Assembly: GCA_023475835.1 (NCBI GenBank)
Contig: JAMCVM010000216.1
Span: 1-45,863, forward strand
Source: Bacillota bacterium
Lineage (GTDB): Bacteria > Bacillota > Sulfobacillia > Sulfobacillales > Sulfobacillaceae
DNA: 45,863 nucleotides
Direction: 5' to 3'
Shown here: in pieces, positions 42,157 through 45,863 of the stretch
How positions within the stretch are numbered: the stretch's first letter is position 1
Layout: every line of letters begins with the position of its first letter
Made by a program: the position numbers and the translations under genes
Notes under the pieces: model-generated
Told to the model about the DNA's origin: nothing
Databases searched by the model: none
Seen by the model: the letters and a program-made list of their open reading frames with translations, nothing else

Positions 42157-42394
42157 GGCTCTTACGCACTTTCTGTTATTACTAATTGACTAAAAAATGA
42201 TTAAACAGAGATCTTATGGGCATTCCCTGCTATTTACGGCCGGAACCTCGGGAAATACGCATAACATATCCACCATGTCTGGACTGTTTGACGAGTTTCC
42301 ATCATTCTTTCGAAGAAATAATCGCAAACCCTTACTATTAGGTTGCTGCATTGTTACGACGTCGACTCTTAATAACAAAAAGTGCGTAAGAGCC
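42157..42394. mobile_element. 238-bp MITE with ~25-bp terminal inverted repeats
   Basis: The left end reads GGCTCTTACGCACTTT and continues to 42181; the right end (42370-42394) is its inverse complement with one mismatch. Both sides are flanked by the same 8 bases, TGCCTCTA (42149-42156 and 42395-42402), a perfect target-site duplication. The inside is A+T-rich compared with the neighbourhood and encodes at most a 68-codon frame without known domains. GGCTCTT ends and 8-bp duplications are typical of the ISL3 family, so this is probably an ISL3-derived non-autonomous element. Confidence 0.88.
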
Positions 42395-42402
42395 TGCCTC
42401 TA
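42395..42402. repeat. Right target-site duplication of the MITE (TGCCTCTA)
   Basis: Identical to 42149-42156. The following stretch 42403-42800 contains no gene I can support. Confidence 0.85.
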
Positions 42403-42800
42403 GCGTCAGAATACTGGAAGGTGGCCCGAAGGAACAGCTGTTTTACCGGCGATACGCGCTGAACCGCCGAGATCCGGGGCCGCCAACATCATCAAACGTT
42501 AGCGCTAGCGAACAAGCAATTGATTGGACAATCCTCAACCTGAAAACATTGCGATCCACCCTACACCCTTATCTGGGTCGGAGAGCACACTCAGTGCTTA
42601 CTCGAACCGTTCTTGCCGAGTGGTACCGCTCGACACCCAACGAAAGCAACCGTACTACGTCAAATGCGTCTTGGTTCATAAGGAACTCGGGGGCGTATGC
42701 GCATCAGGAGTTTTTCTCTTGGGGTCATGAGGACTGGTTTGATTGCGACGGCTCCGTCCTGATCTTCTATACTACACCAAAGAGAAAGGGGGACCTCAGC

Positions 42801-43193
42801 ATGAGTGTTCCGGCCGACGAAGTGTACCAGGTCATCGAGCAGTTGTCGTCGTGTGATCGAAAGACAGTGTACGACCTGGCCCAATTCCTTCTCGCCCGCC
42901 ATCAGACCGCGGGCAAGGCCTGGAGCGACATCGAGACACAAGAACCGGATTTCGAACCATTGAGCCCGGAGCAAGCTGATCAGTTGCGGGACCCCAAGTT
43001 TGTATCCTGGATCCAGACAGGCACTATGGCGTATGAGGTTCGCATTAGACGGTCTGCGCTCAATTACCTCAACAAATTAGAGGTGAACCCATCGGCGTCT
43101 CGAGGCTGCCATCGAGGGGCTTGCGGAAGTTCCGCCTGCGGGAGACATTCGCCCACTGGCAGGGCAGGCCGGTGCGTATCGGTTGCGGGTTAG
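42801..43193 (+). CDS. Antitoxin-like protein running on into the toxin N-terminus
   Basis: ATG 42801 follows AAAGGGGGACCTCAGC. The first ~75 residues (MSVPADEVYQVIEQLSS, then FLLARHQ, and an acidic DIETQEPDFEPLSPEQADQL) look like a small type II antitoxin: a helical N-terminal part and an acidic linker. No stop separates it from MAYEVRIRRSALNYLNKL, the start of the RelE-type toxin at 43026, so the two are read as one 130-residue chain that then enters a wrong frame (SRGCHRGACG). Normal modules have two separate overlapping genes; the fusion and frameshift suggest a decayed module. Confidence 0.6.
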   Translation: MSVPADEVYQVIEQLSSCDRKTVYDLAQFLLARHQTAGKAWSDIETQEPDFEPLSPEQADQLRDPKFVSWIQTGTMAYEVRIRRSALNYLNKLEVNPSASRGCHRGACGSSACGRHSPTGRAGRCVSVAG

Positions 43194-43281
43194 TGGGTGT
43201 CGCCTGCGCTTCCACATCGACCGCCTGGAGGAAGTTATCTTCGTGGATGCTATCGGCTCACGAGGCGACATCTACAAATAG
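43026..43281 (+). pseudogene. RelE/ParE-type toxin, frameshifted
   Basis: The toxin begins MAYEVRIRRSALNYLNKL in the antitoxin frame. After a one-base shift near 43090-43096 the rest is intact in another frame: RLEAAIEGLAEVPPAGDIRP, LAGQAGAYRLRVSGCRLRF and EEVIFVDAIGSRGDIYK before a stop at 43279-43281. This is the normal RelE/ParE fold end, which in active members acts on ribosome-bound mRNA or gyrase. As read, no complete toxin is made. Confidence 0.8.
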
Positions 43282-43819
43282 ACGCCTCGTGGCAAGAGCG
43301 CGCCGAGGGGTTTAGGCCGTCTGGGCGGCTTGTACCGTTTGACGTGCAAAGACCATCGAATGGCCAGACTGGATTCTGGCAATAGTTCATGGGATGAATC
43401 CGAGATTATTGAGAGCGAGTGTACATTACGGATTCGGCGCGATCTGCCGTGGCTTCTTCGGTAATACCATCAGGGGCCAACACCGTGCTCACGGAGTTTC
43501 CGGGAACTATTACAACGGAAGATGCCGACCCTGGAGCCCTCGCCTAGCCTGCGGGGCACCCCTTAGAGCCGGTCTCGCATATCGGCCCCCCTCCCGAAGG
43601 TTTCGCCTCCCAAGTGGAGGCCGACCGAGTACGGCCTTCTCGTGGTGAGTTTTGCTCCTGGATCATCCCGGATCCGTGACTGCGAGGTCTGGATGACCCT
43701 GCTCCGAGTCACCGCCCAAATGTCCTCACCTGATTTGTGATCGACCTCGGCTTCACCCAATATGTACGTTCCATCATGTGCCCGATATTGCCCTCACCTG
43801 CGACAACAACATCACGTTT
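43282..43819. other. Gene-free stretch after the toxin remnant
   Basis: Short frames exist on both strands, for example minus 43563-43760, but none has a family I recognise or a good ribosome site. No repeats or RNA genes were seen. Base composition becomes more A+T-rich towards the end, where the phosphorylase group begins. Confidence 0.4.
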
Positions 43820-44062
43820 TCACGTGCCAACGTAAACTTCGACATAATAGTCCGTTAGATAATACTTGAAGTCCATGTCGCCTTTGGGGATATGGGGTTC
43901 CTCAAGTAACTCTCCGTAGGCGGCTTCTATACCTATCTCACCATTTGCGATGTTTTCACCAACCCATTGGCTTAGCCCTTTGCAAGGGTTTTTTACCGGT
44001 TTGCACATGAGATGTCGATCCATACGCGTGTTGTAAACCATAAGGACGTCATACCCTTGCAT
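43820..44062 (-). pseudogene. Truncated Nudix hydrolase with degenerate Nudix box
   Basis: The frame starts MQGYDVLMVYNTRMDRHLMC at ATG 44062, seven bases after GGGGGC, like Nudix 8-oxo-dGTP-type phosphatases. The Nudix box region GEIGIEAAYGELLEEPHI keeps the Glu residues but has Gly for the essential Arg of REUxEE and His for the Gly near its end; the first Gly is also changed. The protein stops after YYLTDYYVEVYVG, about half the normal length. With these changes and the truncation it is probably inactive. It follows the phosphorylase gene on the same strand. Confidence 0.6.
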
Positions 44063-44156
44063 CTTCTTGCCCCCAACGGTTTGCTCATAGTTAAACTCTT
44101 CTGACCGCCTCTGCAACAGGGAAGCTCCGTATATTTGAGAGCAAGACACCATAATA

Positions 44157-44933
44157 TCAGGGATTAGATACCGCCAAACAGGACTCTGCAGCGATCCAAA
44201 ATAAATTTTCTCTGATGGAGGTTGGCTTGGTCCAGTCACGTGAATCCCATTTTTCAGAGCTCAAATCATCTCCTCCATACAACAATTGAGCGAAGACTAC
44301 ATCTCGGAACTGGGCTACGGCATAGAAGGCAGCACATTCCATGTCTACAGCAAGACAGCCTTCTGACTTGCGTAACCGTATCTTTTCTGGAGTAGAGCGG
44401 TAAAAGGCGTCCGTTGTCCATGTCTTTGAAACAATATAAGGAACATCATGGGCTGCAAGAACCCTTTCGATTGCCTCTACCCCGACTGAACTGGCTTCTA
44501 CCTCGCGGCTTGGCTCCAAATAGTGATAGGATGTGCCTTCATCTCGAACCGCGAATTTCGGAATGATAATATGCCCTACTTGAATGTTGCGGTCCAAAAT
44601 CCCAGCTCCACCGCATGCGATAAATGTATTGCATCCTAAGGCGATGACCTTTTCCAAATTTTTTGCCGCGCTGGGTGCACCGAGGCCAGGATGGAAAAGC
44701 CCCACCTTACGTTCATCAACGTCGACTTCATAAACCGGAGTCTTCCCCGATTCAGCAACCAGTTCGGTAAGCACTCGGGCTCGGCCGCCACTAACCAGCT
44801 TGTCGATCACATCATTGAAAAAACACACGACGCAATGTTCGGGAATTTCAATTCGAGCAAGGTGGTCAGGCGCGTTGATTAACGCTTCTCGGCTGGAGTC
44901 GAATTCTAAAATGGGATAGTCCCTTTGTAACAT
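44157..44933 (-). CDS. Nucleoside phosphorylase (uridine/purine phosphorylase family)
   Basis: Enzymes of this PNP/UDP superfamily split nucleosides with phosphate into base and ribose 1-phosphate. The 258-residue protein shows GLFHPGLGAPSAAKNLEK, CGGAGILDRNIQVGHIIIP, the aromatic EGTSYHYLEP loop, SKTWTTDAFYRSTPEK and the ribose-binding AVDMECAAFYAVAQFR. The VDMECAA motif is nearly universal in the family. ATG 44933 follows AAAGGGG on the minus strand. The length is normal and the frame intact. It resembles COG2820 uridine phosphorylases most, but substrate preference is not certain. A+T content is higher than in the aro region, so it may be acquired. Confidence 0.88.
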   Translation of the reverse strand: MLQRDYPILEFDSSREALINAPDHLARIEIPEHCVVCFFNDVIDKLVSGGRARVLTELVAESGKTPVYEVDVDERKVGLFHPGLGAPSAAKNLEKVIALGCNTFIACGGAGILDRNIQVGHIIIPKFAVRDEGTSYHYLEPSREVEASSVGVEAIERVLAAHDVPYIVSKTWTTDAFYRSTPEKIRLRKSEGCLAVDMECAAFYAVAQFRDVVFAQLLYGGDDLSSEKWDSRDWTKPTSIRENLFWIAAESCLAVSNP

Positions 44934-45016
44934 ACGAATCCCCTTTCACTTAGCCTTGTGGTTGTTAGAAACTTTCTCCGAATCGGTCACATTAACCACC
45001 CGATAGCTACACAACG

Positions 45017-45428
45017 CTAGTCCAGGTCTTGCCGCAGCACCATGCTTTGGCTTGGCTGAAGCCGGAAGTTTTCGTATAATCGATGAGCGACTTCCGTTGT
45101 CAATGCAAGTCGACTTAATTGGTTAGTAATCGGATGATCCAGGACATATTCCATCTGCCACGTACGATACGCAGGATGTATAATGACATCGGACATCCAC
45201 CCGAATACCGCTTGGTCTGTTGTAACCCGTGCGAATCCTACCATGTTCCGGTGGGTATACATCCCGAACACGATGGAGTTCTTGATACTTTCTTCGATTG
45301 GCGTGTCTGGAGCGGTTTACCGCCCAATATGCATCCCCCAAAAACTCATAGACGGTATCTCTATCAACTTGGTCTAAGGCCGCACCGATAGTAAATTGAT
45401 TACGAATCCATTCCACTCGTCCTGCCAC
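45017..45428 (-). pseudogene. GNAT acetyltransferase, frameshifted
   Basis: Two overlapping minus-strand frames together make one GNAT protein. The first (from ATG 45428) reads WIRNQFTIGAALDQVDRDTVYEFLGDAYWAVNRS; after a shift near 45315-45325 the second reads IEESIKNSIVFGMYTHRNMVGFARVTTDQAVFGWMSDVIIHPAYR and ends near LALTTEVAHRLYENFRL. The acetyl-CoA loop (normally YRGKGLGKWL) is altered to YRTWQMEYVL, with a likely small deletion. It resembles single-domain GNAT proteins of the YitI/ElaA-like type. It is probably non-functional. Confidence 0.75.
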
Positions 45429-45863
45429 TCCGTTCTGCTTCGTGCGATGAGTTACTTGACCTGAGATTGCATACTCCTGCCCGTGAACGTCACCTCGGAA
45501 TCTGATGACATTCTAACAAACTATCTCCGAACGCGGCATATCCCCGATCATCACCGGAGATGCCCGTAGAGAGGAAGAGTCAGGAAGCTTTCCCTCGACG
45601 AATGGGTTCTGCCGACTTCGTCGTGGGAAAGCGCGATCCATCGTGCTTATTGCCTTGGACGCACGCGTCATTAGCCACGACAAAGGCCAAATCCCGAGAC
45701 GTAACGGCTCCGCGTGCGGCCGTGTGTTGAGGCCCACCCGGATTGGCAGGTCACGAACACCGCTATCGACTAGGCAAGCCCCCCCGATCGACGTGCTCCA
45801 CCGCCCAGCTGGAAAACGCCTCCAAGACGCTCCGATCCCGAATGTCTGTTCACACACCACGTG
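45429..45863. other. Window end without recognised gene
   Basis: A 115-codon minus-strand frame spans 45513-45860 but its sequence resembles no family I know and has no ribosome site. It may be a decayed transposase that continues beyond the window. No RNA genes or repeats were seen. Confidence 0.35.

Noticed and set aside
42197-42403. 68-codon ORF inside the MITE
   Set aside because: It ends outside the element past the terminal repeat and has no known domain; likely chance.
45513-45860. 115-codon minus-strand ORF at the window end
   Set aside because: No family match and no ribosome site; could be transposase debris but cannot be supported.
1-45863. tRNA, rRNA genes or CRISPR arrays
   Set aside because: No cloverleaf, rRNA-like block or regularly spaced repeats were noticed on reading both strands; a tRNAscan or CRISPR search was not possible here.

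Overview
The window looks like chromosome of a spore-forming, fairly G+C-rich Firmicute. Evidence: the order remA-rpoZ-coaBC-priA-fmt-rsmB-rlmN-prpC-prkC-rsgA-rpe-spoVM-rpmB-asp23-fakA-recG follows the Bacillus/Clostridia housekeeping block, a 28-codon spoVM-like gene is present, and two T-box leaders control amino-acid operons. Many TTG/GTG starts and the gene content suggest a Sulfobacillus-like thermoacidophile, but that genus call is an inference not tested here.

Region 1 (1-17989) is the housekeeping block: the RemA regulator, RNA polymerase omega, coenzyme A synthesis, PriA, Met-tRNA formylation, rRNA methylation (RsmB, RlmN), the PP2C phosphatase/PASTA kinase pair, RsgA, Rpe, SpoVM, Hsp33, L28 (opposite strand), Asp23, fatty-acid kinase FakA, RecG and a GNAT acetyltransferase. 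Compared with Bacillus, gmk, def, thiN and the sdaA genes are absent, and Hsp33 sits behind spoVM. The CoaC half of CoaBC lacks both the usual catalytic Asn and the usual catalytic Cys.

Region 2 (about 18000-29340) is an accessory, IS-damaged zone. It holds an orphan membrane protein, remnants of IS1595, IS4-like and ISAs1 transposases, a DUF1349 gene and long stretches without recognisable genes. Inside it lies an intact four-gene operon for a 2-oxoacid oxidoreductase (alpha, beta and gamma subunits) led by a GltD/PreT-like NAD(P)H subunit fused to a ferredoxin domain. Two nearly identical, inverted, dead IS1595 copies bracket this operon.

Region 3 (29337-41723) is aromatic amino-acid synthesis. 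A consensus promoter and a T-box with a UGG (Trp) specifier precede trpEGDCFBA, whose genes mostly overlap. Directly after trpA come a second consensus promoter and a second T-box (best reading UAC, Tyr) before DAHP synthase, prephenate dehydrogenase and EPSP synthase. N-acetylglucosamine kinase and NagA follow in the same tightly packed transcript.

Region 4 (41724-45863) is decaying again: an IS4-family fragment, a 238-bp MITE with a perfect 8-bp target duplication, an antitoxin reading into a frameshifted RelE-type toxin, a truncated Nudix protein, an intact uridine/purine phosphorylase-family gene and a frameshifted GNAT pseudogene.
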